Notes under the pieces: model-generated
The model's input: only the letters and a program-made list of their open reading frames with translations
Told to the model about the DNA's origin: nothing
The model's database searches: none
Origin: Acidimangrovimonas sediminis
Lineage (GTDB): Bacteria; Pseudomonadota; Alphaproteobacteria; Rhodobacterales; Rhodobacteraceae
Direction: 5' to 3'
DNA length: 64,000 nucleotides
NCBI RefSeq assembly: GCF_002871005.1
Contig: NZ_PHSN01000006.1
Span: 186,001-250,000, forward strand
Part shown: positions 17,424 through 27,171 of the stretch, one piece after another
How the letters are laid out: each line of letters starts with the position of its first letter
Position numbering within the stretch: the stretch's first letter is position 1
Translations under genes and position numbers: made by a program

Positions 17424-18715
17424 GCACGGGCCAGACCGAGGTGCAGGTGGTGGCGTCGGACGCCCTGCTTCAGCATCTGCTGACGTTGCACCCCAAGGTG
17501 ATCGACCTGACGCTGGACCGGATGGTCCGGCTGCTTCACGCCCTCGGCGACCCGCAGGAGCGGATCGCGCCGGTGATCCACGTCGCGGGCACCAACGGCA
17601 AAGGGTCGACACAGGCGATGATCCGCGCCGGCCTCGAGGCGGCGGGTGAGCGCGTCCATGCCTACACCTCGCCCCATCTCGCGCGGTTCCACGAACGGAT
17701 CCGGCTGGCGGGCGAGACGATCCCCGAGGCCATGCTCGTACAGGTGCTCGAGGAATGCGAGACGGCGAATGCCGGCCTGCCGATGACGTTCTTCGAGATC
17801 ACCACGGCGGCGGCCTTCGTTGCGATGTCGCGGGTGCCGGCGGATCACGTGCTGCTGGAGGTGGGCCTGGGCGGGCGCCTTGACGCCACCAATGTGCTGG
17901 CACGGCCCGAGCTGACGATCATCACGCCGGTCTCGATCGACCACCAGCAGTACCTCGGCGAGACGCTCCCCGAGATCGCGGGAGAAAAGGCTGGGATCCT
18001 GAAGCGTGGGGTGCCCTGTGTCGTCGGCCCGCAGGAAGAGGCGGCGCTCGAGGTGATCGAGGCGCGGGCCGCGCGGCTTGGCGCTCCGCTTCTGGTGCAT
18101 GGCCAGCACTGGCACGTGACCGAGGAACGCGGTCGCCTGGTGTTCCAGGACGAGAATGGCCTGCTGGACCTGCCGCTGCCAAACCTGCCCGGGCCGCACC
18201 AGATCATGAACGCGGGCGCGGCGCTGATGGCGCTGCGCCATCTGGGCTATGCCGAGGCGGCCTGCGAGGGCGCGGTGACCCGCGCTTTCTGGCCCGCCCG
18301 GATGCAGCGGCTGAAGACCGGCCCTCTGGTCGACGCCGCGCAGGGCGCGGAACTCTGGCTCGACGGCGGGCACAACCCGGCGGGGGGCAAGGCGGTGGCG
18401 GCGACGCTGGCGCGGATGCCGGCCAGGCCCACCCATCTGGTCTGCGGCATGCTCAACACCAAGGATGTCGCGGGCTACCTGCGCCCGCTGGCCGCCCAGG
18501 TGGCGGACCTGCACGCCGTCTCGATCCCGGGCGAGACCGCGACCCTGCCGGCCGAGGCCACGCGCGACGCGGCGCTGTCGGTGGGCATGAAGGCCACCAC
18601 CGCCGAAAGCGTCCGGGCGGCCATCGAAGAGATCGTCGCAGCCGATCCCTCGGCCCGCCTGCTGATCTGCGGGTCGCTCTATCTCGCGGGCCAGGTTCTG
18701 CGCGACAACGCCTGA
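17420..18715 (+). CDS. folC: bifunctional folylpolyglutamate/dihydrofolate synthase
   Basis: Mur-ligase-type enzyme adding glutamate to folates. 431 residues; P-loop GTNGKGST at 57-64, followed by AYTSPHLARFHERI and the HNPAGGKA segment of the C-terminal domain. A GTG start overlaps the accD stop by 4 bp (GTGA), so the two genes are translationally coupled. Followed by a dispersed hairpin element and convergent zapE. Confidence 0.95.
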   Translation: MSTGQTEVQVVASDALLQHLLTLHPKVIDLTLDRMVRLLHALGDPQERIAPVIHVAGTNGKGSTQAMIRAGLEAAGERVHAYTSPHLARFHERIRLAGETIPEAMLVQVLEECETANAGLPMTFFEITTAAAFVAMSRVPADHVLLEVGLGGRLDATNVLARPELTIITPVSIDHQQYLGETLPEIAGEKAGILKRGVPCVVGPQEEAALEVIEARAARLGAPLLVHGQHWHVTEERGRLVFQDENGLLDLPLPNLPGPHQIMNAGAALMALRHLGYAEAACEGAVTRAFWPARMQRLKTGPLVDAAQGAELWLDGGHNPAGGKAVAATLARMPARPTHLVCGMLNTKDVAGYLRPLAAQVADLHAVSIPGETATLPAEATRDAALSVGMKATTAESVRAAIEEIVAADPSARLLICGSLYLAGQVLRDNA

Positions 18716-18737
18716 CCTATCCCTTTCATTGTTCCCC

Positions 18738-18785
18738 AAATACGCCCGGGGGGCAGAGAGAGAGGCGCAGGGGGGCAGCGCCCCC
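18738..18785 (+). repeat. dispersed hairpin element, copy B (likely terminator)
   Basis: AAATACGCCCGGGGGG (18738-18753), a purine spacer, then the hairpin GGGGGC-AGC-GCCCCC (18771-18785). It sits between convergent folC and zapE and ends 4 bp before the zapE stop codon. Closest in sequence to copy C at 31590. Confidence 0.72.
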
Positions 18786-18789
18786 GCGC

Positions 18790-19872
18790 CTAGGACGTCT
18801 GACCCCAGCTCTTGTCCTGCATCTCGCGCAGGCGGCTGGCGGTGCGCTCGAACTCGAACGAGCCTTCTCCCTCGGTATAGAGCCTTTCCGGCTCGTCCGC
18901 GGCAGAGCAGATCAGCCGGGTCTTCGCCTCGTAGAGCGAATCGATCAGGGTGACGAAGCGCTTCGCCTCGTTGTAGTTCGACGAGGACAGGTGCGGGATC
19001 CCCTCGAGGATCAGCACCTGCACCGCATCGGCCAGCGCAAGGTAATCCGCGGGCCCCAGGGGAGCGCCGCACAATTCCCAGAAACTCGCCCGTCCGACGC
19101 CGTTCTTGTAGGCGGGGACCACGACGGTCCGGCCCTTGACCGTCAGCTCCAGCATCTCGCCCTGACCGCCGCCGGTCAGATCGTGCCAGACCGCGTCGAT
19201 TTCGGGCTTTGCCGGGCCGGCGGGGGTGAACCAGACCTGCGCGCCGGTCAGGCGGTGTTGGCGGTAATCCTCGGCGCTGACCAGTTCCTGCACCTTCATC
19301 CGCTCCTTCAGGAGGTCGATGAAGGGCAGGAACAGCTGCCGGTTCAGCCCGTCCTTGTAGAGATCGTCAGGGATCCGGTTCGACGTGGTGACGACCACCA
19401 CCCCGGCATCGAAGAGCTTCTGGAACAGCCGTCCCACGATCATCGCGTCGGCGATGTCGGTGATCTGCATCTCGTCGAAGCACAGTAGGCGCGTCGTCTC
19501 GATCACCTTGCGCGCGACGGGTTCCAGAGCGTCCGGGGTCGAGGTCTTGCGCGCCTCGGTGAGGCCCGCCTGCACCTCCTGCATGAAGGCGTGAAAATGG
19601 ACGCGGCGCTTGCGGCGGATGTCGGTGGCGCCGAAGAACAGATCCATCAGCATCGACTTGCCGCGGCCCACGCCGCCCCAGAGGTACAGGCCCTTCGGCG
19701 GCTCTGGCTCCTTCTGGAACAGCCGCTTGAGGCCGCGCGCCTTCTCCGAGGTCTCCTCCATCGCGAGGCGGACCTCCTCGAGCAGGGGCAGCACCCCGCG
19801 TTGGGCGGGGTCGGATCGCAGGCGGCCCTCGGCCGCGCGCGCGTCATAGATCTCGGTCAGGGTCTGGCGCAT
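18790..19872 (-). CDS. zapE: cell division protein ZapE (AFG1-like ATPase)
   Basis: AAA+-like ATPase of the ZapE/AFG1/LACE1 family, linked in E. coli to Z-ring constriction. 360 residues. Walker A GGVGRGKS (66-73), Walker B LLCFDEMQ (129-136, D133/E134) and VVVTTSNRIPDDLYKDGL as sensor region are clear. Start at MRQTLTEIYD (19872), the normal beginning of the family; the frame stays open upstream but that part reads as low-complexity antisense of the MFS gene. Convergent with folC, divergent from the MFS carrier with 216 bp between. Confidence 0.93.
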   Translation of the reverse strand: MRQTLTEIYDARAAEGRLRSDPAQRGVLPLLEEVRLAMEETSEKARGLKRLFQKEPEPPKGLYLWGGVGRGKSMLMDLFFGATDIRRKRRVHFHAFMQEVQAGLTEARKTSTPDALEPVARKVIETTRLLCFDEMQITDIADAMIVGRLFQKLFDAGVVVVTTSNRIPDDLYKDGLNRQLFLPFIDLLKERMKVQELVSAEDYRQHRLTGAQVWFTPAGPAKPEIDAVWHDLTGGGQGEMLELTVKGRTVVVPAYKNGVGRASFWELCGAPLGPADYLALADAVQVLILEGIPHLSSSNYNEAKRFVTLIDSLYEAKTRLICSAADEPERLYTEGEGSFEFERTASRLREMQDKSWGQTS

Positions 19873-20088
19873 CCGGTCGATGTAGCGCGGCCCGCGGGGA
19901 AGGGGAAGGGCCGGGGCGACTGCCGTATTGTCCGCGCATTGTCTCCTGCATCGGACCCTGCAGTGATCACCGCGATCCGGGCACCGCGTGACGGGTGGCG
20001 GGCATCGGGCAGGCGACCGCGGCGCGCGAATCCGCATTGACGTTTCCGTGAAAAGGATCACCTTCGGTCGGCTGACAGGAGCCCCGCC

Positions 20089-21351
20089 ATGACATCGACA
20101 TCCCCCGCCGCGCCGCCCGCGCCGATCTTCACGCCCGTGCTGGTCGCGGGCAGCCTCGTCCTGATGCTGGGCTTCGCGATCCGGGCCTCGTTCGGCCTGT
20201 TCCAGATCCCGATCGCCGAGGGCTTCGGCTGGGCGCGCAGCGACTTTTCGATGGCCATCGCGATCCAGAACCTCGCCTGGGGCATCGGTCAGCCGATCTT
20301 CGGTGCCATTGCCGAGCGGTTCGGCGACCGCAAGGCGGTGATCCTGGGGGCGCTGGCCTATGCGCTGGGGCTGGTCCTGTCGGCCTTTGCGGTCACACCG
20401 GGGCAGCACTGGGGGCTCGAGGTGCTGGTGGGCTTCGGCATCGCGGGCACAGGCTTTGGCGTGATCCTCGCCATTGTCGGCCGCGCGGCGGCGCCCGAGC
20501 ACCGCAGCCTGACGCTGGGCATCGCCACCGCCGCCGGATCGGCGGGGCAGGTGGTCGGCCCGCCGGTGGCCGAGGCGCTGCTGGCGCATTACGCTTGGCC
20601 CAGCGTCTTCATGATCTTCGCCGCGATCGTGCTGTGCAGCCTCTTCGCGCTGCCGTTCCTGCGGACGCCGCAGGCCGCGACGTCAACGGCCGTGGCGGAC
20701 GAGCCCCTCGGCCCGGTCCTGGCCCGTGCCCTTCGTGACCCGACCTTCATCATGATCTTCCTCGGCTTCTTCGCCTGTGGCTACCAGCTTGCCTTCATCA
20801 CCGCGCATTTCCCCGCGCTGGTGACCGAGATGTGCGGCACCCCCGCGCCGAACGGGCCGCTGGCGGCGATCGGCATCTCGACCACCTCGGCGCTGGGGGC
20901 GCTGTCGCTTGCGGTGATCGGGATGGCGAACGTCGTGGGCACCGTCACCGCCGGATGGTTGGGCCAGCGCTATTCGCGCAAGTACCTGCTGTCGGGGATC
21001 TACCTTCTGCGCACGCTGATCTCGGCCGCCTTCATCCTGACCCCTATCACCCCGGCGACCGTTCTGCTGTTCTCGTTCTCCATGGGTGGGCTGTGGCTGG
21101 CGACGGTTCCTCTGACCTCGGGCCTCGTCGCGCAGATCTACGGGCTGCGCTACATGGGGACGCTGTACGGCATCGTCTTCCTGTCGCACCAGATCGGCGG
21201 CTTCCTCGGCGTCTGGCTGGGCGGGGTGATGTACGACCTGAACGGCACCTACGGCACGGTCTGGTGGATCGGCGTGGGCGTCGGGGCCTTCAGCGCGATC
21301 ATCCACCTGCCGGTGCGCGAGACGCCGCCGGACCTGCGCATTCCCGCCTGA
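20089..21351 (+). CDS. major facilitator superfamily transporter
   Basis: Inner-membrane carrier of 420 residues with 12 hydrophobic spans. RFGDRKAVILG after the second span is the A-motif region and GIAGTGFGVILAIVGR fits span 4. Overall it resembles the monocarboxylate/oxalate-formate type (start APIFTPVLVAGSLVLMLGF, GLFQIPIAEGFGW), but the substrate cannot be assigned. GACAGGAG lies just upstream of the ATG. The gene ends 9 bp before the end of the convergent hydrolase operon. Confidence 0.85.
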   Translation: MTSTSPAAPPAPIFTPVLVAGSLVLMLGFAIRASFGLFQIPIAEGFGWARSDFSMAIAIQNLAWGIGQPIFGAIAERFGDRKAVILGALAYALGLVLSAFAVTPGQHWGLEVLVGFGIAGTGFGVILAIVGRAAAPEHRSLTLGIATAAGSAGQVVGPPVAEALLAHYAWPSVFMIFAAIVLCSLFALPFLRTPQAATSTAVADEPLGPVLARALRDPTFIMIFLGFFACGYQLAFITAHFPALVTEMCGTPAPNGPLAAIGISTTSALGALSLAVIGMANVVGTVTAGWLGQRYSRKYLLSGIYLLRTLISAAFILTPITPATVLLFSFSMGGLWLATVPLTSGLVAQIYGLRYMGTLYGIVFLSHQIGGFLGVWLGGVMYDLNGTYGTVWWIGVGVGAFSAIIHLPVRETPPDLRIPA

Positions 21352-21360
21352 GGCGCCAGA

Positions 21361-22293
21361 TCACGCCTCGGCGTCGGCCAGGAAATCGGACAGGGCGGAC
21401 ATCACCTCGCGCGGGTGGGTCCAGGGCAGGCTGTGGCCGGCGCCCGACAACGTCACCTGCCGGGTGCGGCGGTTGAGCTGGGTCAGCCGGCCGAGCGCCG
21501 CGAGTGGGATCAGCGCATCCTCCTCGCCCCAGATCGCGAGGACAGGAAGGGTCGTGCGGAACAGCTGGCGGTGATCGTCGTCGCGCGGTTCGCCGAGGAT
21601 TCCGCGCTGCGACGAGAGCACGGCAGGCAGCGTGCCGCGCCATGACATCTCGTCCCTTTGCCGCGCGGCCATGTCGGGGACCGAGGGCGGCGCGGCCAGT
21701 GTCGTGTCGATGCCGCGCCGATGCACGATGCCTCCAAAGACCCGCATCAGCCAATCGCCCAGAACCGGAATGCGCTGGCAGGCCTCGAGGAAGGGGCTCA
21801 ACCGGTGGCCCATCCCGACCGGGGCAAGCAGGACGAGGCGGTCAACCGCCTCGGGGTAGCGCGCGGCATAGGCGGTGGCGATCGCCCCGCCCATGGAATA
21901 GCCCATCAGGGTGACGTGACTGGCGATCTTCTGATCCTCCAGCAGCTCGTGCAACTGGCGCAGGAAGAAGGCGCTGTCCTGCGCGCCCTTCGGCCGGTCG
22001 GACAGGCCGCGGCCGAAAAGATCGTAGGTCAGGACGCGGAAGCCCTTGAGCGCCAGCGTCTCGGCCAGCGGGGTCCAGACGTAGGAGGGCGTCGTCAGCC
22101 CGTGGACGCAGACGACGACGGGCCCGCGCGAGGGCCCGCGCCATTCGTGATAGGTCAGGCCCCCGGTCAGATCGGCGAAGTCGCCGGTGGCGTTGCGCCG
22201 GGCCTTCGCATCGACCGGTCTGCGACGGGCCTCGGCCCAGAACGGCAGGGCGACGACGATCAGGACCGCGATGCCGAGGGCCAGCCAGGTCAT
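21361..22293 (-). CDS. alpha/beta hydrolase with N-terminal membrane anchor
   Basis: 310 residues. Residues 2-20 form one hydrophobic segment (LALGIAVLIVVALPFW), likely an inner-membrane anchor. The hydrolase fold shows HGLTTPS (64-70), nucleophile S133 in GYSMGG, acid in GEEDALIP and histidine in GAGHSLPW. Substrate unknown. Last gene of the six-gene leftward operon; its start overlaps the stop of the cyclodeaminase-like gene (ATGA). Confidence 0.88.
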   Translation of the reverse strand: MTWLALGIAVLIVVALPFWAEARRRPVDAKARRNATGDFADLTGGLTYHEWRGPSRGPVVVCVHGLTTPSYVWTPLAETLALKGFRVLTYDLFGRGLSDRPKGAQDSAFFLRQLHELLEDQKIASHVTLMGYSMGGAIATAYAARYPEAVDRLVLLAPVGMGHRLSPFLEACQRIPVLGDWLMRVFGGIVHRRGIDTTLAAPPSVPDMAARQRDEMSWRGTLPAVLSSQRGILGEPRDDDHRQLFRTTLPVLAIWGEEDALIPLAALGRLTQLNRRTRQVTLSGAGHSLPWTHPREVMSALSDFLADAEA

Positions 22294-23207
22294 TTGTTGC
22301 GGACGCTGTCCAGGATGTAGCGCGCGGTCATCAGGTCGAGATGGGCGCCGCCGCCGTTCTTGGCGATGGTGATCTCGTCAGGGTCGGTGCGGGTGAACTT
22401 GCCCGTGCCGATATCGTAGAAATCCGCGATCACGTCGTCATGGGCGATCGCCTCGGAGGCCAGCGGGATCTTCAACTCGCCGATATGGCCCAGTGTCGTC
22501 TCGCGGCTGTCGACGAAGATGCGGGCGCGCTGCAGCGCGGTGTCGTCGACCTCGCGCATGTCGTGGGTGAAGGCGCCGATCAGGTCGAGGTGGGTGCCCG
22601 GCCGCAACCACTTGCCCATCACCACGGGCTGCTTCGACATGGTGCAGGTCGCCACGATGTCGGCGCCGCGCACGGCCTGTTCCAGGTTCGAAGTGGTGGT
22701 GATGCCCACGACCTCCTCCGCCAGCCGGGCGGCGGCCGACATGGTGCGGTTCCAGACGATGATCTGGGCGTTCGGGAAGACGCTGCGATAGGCGAAGATC
22801 ATGGATTTCGCGACATGGCCCGCACCGACGATCACGATCACCCGGCTGTCGGGCCGGGCCAGAAGGCGGGCGGACAGCAGGCTGTCTGCGGCGGTCTTCC
22901 ATTTCGTCAGCAGGTGGAAATCGACGATCGCGTCGAGGGTGCCGTCGCTGTCGGAAAACAGCGTGGCGGCACCGTTGACCGACGGCGTGCCCGAGGTCTT
23001 GTTGCCAGGAAAGACCGTGGCGGATTTCACCAGAACGCCCATCCCCTCGATCCAGGCCGCGCGCGACAGAAGCGTGTCGGGCCCGCGGTCGAGGAAGGTG
23101 TCGGTGATGCTGGCGCGCGGCAGGGCGTGGCCTGCGCGCAGCGCCTCGGTCAGGGCGATCCAGTCGAGCTTGCTCTCGGCCTCGGGTCCGATGATGCGGG
23201 ATTTCAT
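22290..23207 (-). CDS. ornithine cyclodeaminase / mu-crystallin family protein
   Basis: 305-residue NAD(P)-dependent enzyme of the OCD/mu-crystallin family. The nucleotide-binding loop VIVIVGAGHVAKSM has GAGHVA at 128-133; KSATVFPGNK (61-70) and SDSDGTLDAIVD (85-96) fit the substrate region. Members include ornithine cyclodeaminase, alanine dehydrogenase and ketimine reductases, so the substrate is open. Start at [11 protein letters not shown] (23207), overlapping the HAD gene's stop by 4 bp; a longer frame upstream lies inside that gene. Confidence 0.88.
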   Translation of the reverse strand: MKSRIIGPEAESKLDWIALTEALRAGHALPRASITDTFLDRGPDTLLSRAAWIEGMGVLVKSATVFPGNKTSGTPSVNGAATLFSDSDGTLDAIVDFHLLTKWKTAADSLLSARLLARPDSRVIVIVGAGHVAKSMIFAYRSVFPNAQIIVWNRTMSAAARLAEEVVGITTTSNLEQAVRGADIVATCTMSKQPVVMGKWLRPGTHLDLIGAFTHDMREVDDTALQRARIFVDSRETTLGHIGELKIPLASEAIAHDDVIADFYDIGTGKFTRTDPDEITIAKNGGGAHLDLMTARYILDSVRNK

Positions 23208-23830
23208 GTCTGTCGCGTCTCCTCTTGGGTCAGCAGCCCCTCGCGAACCAGCCTGTCGGCAAGCCCCTGTGGCCCCTGGAAATGATGGGTCTGCCAACCG
23301 CGAGCCCGGGCGGCGGCGATGTTGTCGGCACGATCGTCGGTGAACAGAAGCCCGCCCGGCGCGATCCCGCAATCCGCCTCGACACGGGCGTAGATCTCGG
23401 CATCGGGCTTGGCCATCTTCATCTGCCCCGAGATGTAGCGCCGGTCGAATTCGGTCAGGAAAACATAATGGCGTTCGGTCAGCGCGAAATTCTCCACACC
23501 GAAATTTGAAAGCGCGAAGACCGGCACGCCCCTGCGCCGCAAGGCCCGGAGCAGCGCGACCGAGCCGGGGATCTCTGGCCCGGCCAGTTCGAGCCAGCGA
23601 TCATGCCAGAGGTGGATGAGATCGGCATGGTCGGGGTGGGCGGCGGCGGTTTCCCGAACGGCCGTTTTGAAACTCTCGCCCCGATCGGCGCGATCGTTCA
23701 TGCCGTGCAGGTCGACCTCGGCGAACATCCTTTCGCGGCGGTCCTTTCCGAATTCCCGGTCGTAAAAGCGTTCCGGCTGCCATTCGATCAGCACGTTGCC
23801 GATATCGAAGATCACGGCCTCCACATTCAT
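23204..23830 (-). CDS. HAD-superfamily hydrolase, subfamily IA variant 3
   Basis: 208-residue phosphatase-like protein. Motif I is FDIGNV with nucleophile D9 and glycine at the usual second Asp position, as in the YihX type; motif II is LSNFG, motif III lysine is in MAKPDAEIY, and motif IV is FTDDRADN. Likely a small sugar-phosphate or nucleotide phosphatase; substrate not determinable. Overlaps both neighbours by 4 bp. Confidence 0.9.
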   Translation of the reverse strand: MNVEAVIFDIGNVLIEWQPERFYDREFGKDRRERMFAEVDLHGMNDRADRGESFKTAVRETAAAHPDHADLIHLWHDRWLELAGPEIPGSVALLRALRRRGVPVFALSNFGVENFALTERHYVFLTEFDRRYISGQMKMAKPDAEIYARVEADCGIAPGGLLFTDDRADNIAAARARGWQTHHFQGPQGLADRLVREGLLTQEETRQT

Positions 23831-24273
23831 CTGGATGCCTCCCGGATGGTCCGTTCCAGCGCGTCGAGAAAGCGCGAGCGATCGGCCTTGGAAAACGGCC
23901 GGCCGCCGCCCTGGCGGAACGGGTCGGCGGCGCGCAGGTCGGCCATCAGATCGCGCGTTGCCAGCGCGTTGCCCACGTTGGCCGAGGTTAGCGCCTCTCC
24001 GTTCGTCTTGACCACACGGGCGCCCGCCTCGACGCAGCGGGCGGCCAGAGGGATGTCATTGGTCACCACAACATCGCCCGGCCCGCAGCGCTCCGCGATC
24101 CACATGTCGGCGGCATCGGGACCCTCGGGCACATAGATCATCTGCACCAGCGGGTTCTGCGACGGGCGCAGGCCGCCGTTCGACACGAAGAGGATCGGCA
24201 GCTTGTGGCGCGTCGCTACGCGCTCGGCTTCGGCCTTCACCGGGCAGGCGTCGGCATCGACATAGACCGCCAT
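23827..24273 (-). CDS. YaiI/YqxD family protein (DUF188)
   Basis: 148-residue member of the UPF0178/YaiI family. Starts with the hallmark [10 protein letters not shown] (4-13), followed by LFVSNGG and [10 protein letters not shown], and ends in [16 protein letters not shown]. The fold is PIN-like and a nuclease role is suspected for the family, but no activity is established. Start and stop overlap neighbours in the operon. Confidence 0.93.
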   Translation of the reverse strand: MAVYVDADACPVKAEAERVATRHKLPILFVSNGGLRPSQNPLVQMIYVPEGPDAADMWIAERCGPGDVVVTNDIPLAARCVEAGARVVKTNGEALTSANVGNALATRDLMADLRAADPFRQGGGRPFSKADRSRFLDALERTIREASR

Positions 24274-25103
24274 CAGCCGTAGAGCGCCTCGGCATGAAAG
24301 GCCATGTGGTCCTCCATGAAGGTCGAGACGAAGAAGTAGCTGTGGTCATAGCCCTTCTGCATGCGAAAGCTTGCCTGCTGGCGCCGGGTGGCGATCGCGC
24401 CCGCCAGCGCCTCGGGTTTCAGCAGGTCGAGGAACTGGTCCGACGCGCCCTGGTCGATCAGCATCGGCCCGTCGAAGCCCCGCTCGTGCATCAGAAGGGT
24501 GGCGTCATGCGCGGCCCAGGCGGCCTCGTCCTTCCCCAGGTAGGCGGCCAGCTGCTTGCGCCCCCAGTCCGAGGCGGTGGGGTTGGCGATCGGCGCGAAG
24601 GCCGAGACCGAGGCATAGCGGCCCGGATAGGTCATCGCCAGCGTCAGTGCTCCGTGCCCGCCCATGGAATGGCCGGTGATCGCCTGGCGCTCTTCTTCGA
24701 GGTTGAAGTTCGCGAACAGCAGGCGGGGCAGGTCCTCGGCCACGTAATCCCACATCCGGAAATGCGGCGCCCAGGGGGCCTGCGTCGCGTTGACATAGAA
24801 ACCGGCGCCCTGGCCCAGGTCATAGGCGCTGTCGTCCGCCACGTCTTCGCCGCGGGGCGAGGTGTCGGGAAAGACGACGGCAATGCCTGTCGCCGCAGCC
24901 CAGGCCTGTGCGCCGGCCTTGGTCATCGCGTTCTCATGCGTGCAGGTCAGACCCGAGAGATACCACAGCAGCGGCACCGGACCGTCCTCGGCCTCGGGCG
25001 GCAGGAACAGGCCGAAAGTCATGTCGCAGCCGGTGGCGTCGGAGGCATGGGTATAGACCCCTTGCACGCCGCCGAAACAGCGGTTTTCCGAGATCGTCTT
25101 CAT
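24273..25103 (-). CDS. fghA: S-formylglutathione hydrolase
   Basis: Esterase-D type enzyme releasing formate from S-formylglutathione in glutathione-dependent formaldehyde oxidation. 276 residues. [11 protein letters not shown] (48-58), nucleophile S146 in GHSMGGHG, the acid in DQGASDQFL and histidine in YDHSYFF are all in place. Its usual partner (glutathione-dependent formaldehyde dehydrogenase) is not in the window. Begins 9 bp after the AEC transporter gene and ends one base into the next gene's start codon. Confidence 0.94.
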   Translation of the reverse strand: MKTISENRCFGGVQGVYTHASDATGCDMTFGLFLPPEAEDGPVPLLWYLSGLTCTHENAMTKAGAQAWAAATGIAVVFPDTSPRGEDVADDSAYDLGQGAGFYVNATQAPWAPHFRMWDYVAEDLPRLLFANFNLEEERQAITGHSMGGHGALTLAMTYPGRYASVSAFAPIANPTASDWGRKQLAAYLGKDEAAWAAHDATLLMHERGFDGPMLIDQGASDQFLDLLKPEALAGAIATRRQQASFRMQKGYDHSYFFVSTFMEDHMAFHAEALYG

Positions 25104-25112
25104 CGGGCCTCC

Positions 25113-26042
25113 CTAGAGCTGCTCGACCCAGGCGATGACGAAGGGGACCGTCAGGATCGAGACGACAGTGGAAATCAGGATCGAGGCCGACACGCGGTGC
25201 GGCGCGACCTGGTAGTGTTGCGCCAGCATATAGACATTGCCCGCGACGGGAAGGGAGGCCGAGGCGATCATCACCGCGGCCGCGGCGGGTTCGACGTGGT
25301 AGATCAGCAACGCCGCGATGGCGACAGCCGAGGGGTGCAGCACCAGCTTGCAGAACGAAAGCCAGCCCGCCACCTGCAGCCGCTCGGCCGATTTCGAGGC
25401 CAGCGAGGCACCGATGGCGAACAGCGCGCCGGGGGTGGCGGCGGCCCCCAGGAGCCCCATGAAATCGTTGAGCGGCGCCGGCACCGGCGCGCGGCTGGCC
25501 GACCACAGAAGACCCGCGACCATCGACACGATCATCGGGTTCGCCAACAGGCCGCGCCCCATGACCTTGAGGATCTGCAGGGTGATCCGCCCCGAGCGCG
25601 CTGCATTGATCAGCAAGGTGAAGAGCGAGGAGAAGACGATCAGGTCGATCGACAGGCACAGCAGGATCGGCCCCGCCGCCCGCGGCCCCATGATCGCGGT
25701 CAGCATCGGCACACCGAGGAAGCCCGTGTTGCCGATGATCGCGCATTGCGCCTCGATCGCCGCCTCGGCCATGGTCAGCCGCCGGAATACCGCGACCAGG
25801 GTGGCCAGCAGGTAGACGGCGACGCAACCGGTCAGGTAGGCCAGCGCGAAGCGGGTCGAGTAGATCTGTTCCAGCGACAGGTTCGACGCAAAGCGGAACA
25901 GCATCGCCGAGAGCGGGAAGAAGAAGACGAACTTGGTGAGGTAGGCGGTCGCTTCTTCGGTGAAGAAGCGCGTGCGCCCGGCCCAGTAGCCCAGCCCGAT
26001 GATCGCAAAGAAGGGCAGGGTGCGGATCAGAATGTCGATCAT
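25113..26042 (-). CDS. AEC family (auxin efflux carrier-like) transporter
   Basis: 309-residue membrane protein with about ten hydrophobic spans, starting MIDILIRTLPFFAIIGLGYW. NTGFLGVPM and GNVYMLAQHY match the two crossover segments of AEC carriers. Substrates of bacterial AEC proteins include malate, malonate and other organic anions; none can be assigned here. It heads the operon that continues into fghA, so its promoter should lie in 26043-26176. An upstream in-frame ATG adds 26 residues without hydrophobic character and was not used. Confidence 0.9.
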   Translation of the reverse strand: MIDILIRTLPFFAIIGLGYWAGRTRFFTEEATAYLTKFVFFFPLSAMLFRFASNLSLEQIYSTRFALAYLTGCVAVYLLATLVAVFRRLTMAEAAIEAQCAIIGNTGFLGVPMLTAIMGPRAAGPILLCLSIDLIVFSSLFTLLINAARSGRITLQILKVMGRGLLANPMIVSMVAGLLWSASRAPVPAPLNDFMGLLGAAATPGALFAIGASLASKSAERLQVAGWLSFCKLVLHPSAVAIAALLIYHVEPAAAAVMIASASLPVAGNVYMLAQHYQVAPHRVSASILISTVVSILTVPFVIAWVEQL

Positions 26043-26176
26043 CGCGCCGAACCTGTCCCTTCGCCCCGGAAATGCCTCTTGGTCGCCGGCAGAAAGTTCA
26101 TGCCTTGCGGGGAGATGCAAGCCCCAGGGTCAGGAAACCTGCCCTTTTTGCGCCGCCCGGAGGCAGGGTGCCGCGG

Positions 26177-27157
26177 TCAGCCGCCGCCGATCAGCACCCC
26201 GGTCGCGAAGACCAGCGCGCCGCCCACGACGACCTGCAGCGCGGCCCGGAAGAACGGCGTTTCCATGAACTTGTTCTGGATCCACGCGATCGCCCAGAGC
26301 TCGATCACCACGACGACCATCGCGACGAGGGTGGCGGTCCAGAAATCCGGGATAAGGTAGGGCAGGGCGTGGCCGAGGCCGCCGAGAGCCGTCATCACCC
26401 CCGAGGCGATGCCGCGTTTCAGCGGGCTGCCGCGGCCCGACAATTCGCCGTCGTCGCCCACCGATTCCGCAAACCCCATCGAGATGCCTGCACCCACCGC
26501 CGAAGCGAGGCCAACCAGCAGGGTCTGGTGCGGATCGTGCGTGGCGAAGGCGGCGGCGAAGACCGGCGCGAGGGTCGAGACCGAGCCGTCCATCAACCCT
26601 GCAACGCCCGGCTGCACCCATGTCAGGATGAACTGGCGCCGCGCGGCGCGGTCCTCGACGCCCTTGGCGTCGTCGTCGAGGTTGTCGGCCTTCAGCTGCT
26701 CGGCCAGCTCGCCGTGGTGTGATTCGGCGGCGGCGAGGTCTCCCAGAAGTTTCCGCGTCGCGGCATCGCTGGTTTGCGCGGCGGCCTTGCGATAGAAGGC
26801 TTCGGCCTGCCGTTCCATCGCCTCGGCCTCATCGCGGATCCGCGCGAGTCCGAGGTTCTCGATCAGCCAGACCGGGCGGCGGGCGTAGAAACCGGCGACA
26901 TGTTCGCGCCGGATCAACGGGATGGCATTGCCGAAGCGGGACTGGTGCAGGTCGATCAGCCGACGGCGGTGATCGTCCTCTTCCTTGGCCATTCCTTCAA
27001 AAATGGCCGCCGAAGCGGGGAATTCGCCGTGCAAACGGTCGGCGTACAGGCGATAAATCCGGCCATCGTCCTCTTCCGACGAGATCGCAAGCGCAAGGAT
27101 CTCCTGTTCGGTGAGGTCGGAGAAGCGGCGGCGGCCAGAGTTGAAACCGAGGAGCAT
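26177..27157 (-). CDS. mbfA: membrane-bound ferritin-like iron exporter
   Basis: 326 residues: an N-terminal ferritin-like (erythrin) domain with diiron-type motifs SSEEDDGRIY (26-35) and KEEDDHRRRL (58-67) plus a later ESHHGEL, and a C-terminal VIT1/CCC1-like membrane domain (about 175-326) beginning WVQPGVAGLMDGSVSTL. This fusion is MbfA, which in Bradyrhizobium and Agrobacterium exports iron and protects against peroxide. The start at 27157 has AGGA eight bases upstream; an ATG three codons earlier (27166) is possible. An Irr-like box lies just upstream. Confidence 0.92.
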   Translation of the reverse strand: MLLGFNSGRRRFSDLTEQEILALAISSEEDDGRIYRLYADRLHGEFPASAAIFEGMAKEEDDHRRRLIDLHQSRFGNAIPLIRREHVAGFYARRPVWLIENLGLARIRDEAEAMERQAEAFYRKAAAQTSDAATRKLLGDLAAAESHHGELAEQLKADNLDDDAKGVEDRAARRQFILTWVQPGVAGLMDGSVSTLAPVFAAAFATHDPHQTLLVGLASAVGAGISMGFAESVGDDGELSGRGSPLKRGIASGVMTALGGLGHALPYLIPDFWTATLVAMVVVVIELWAIAWIQNKFMETPFFRAALQVVVGGALVFATGVLIGGG

Positions 27158-27171
27158 CGACCCCATCCTTA

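Noticed and set aside
15369-17612. Long upstream extension of the DUF6478-like frame through accD
   Set aside because: The extension is antisense to accD and the lipoprotein lies in another frame on the same strand; the conserved-looking part begins at 15368.
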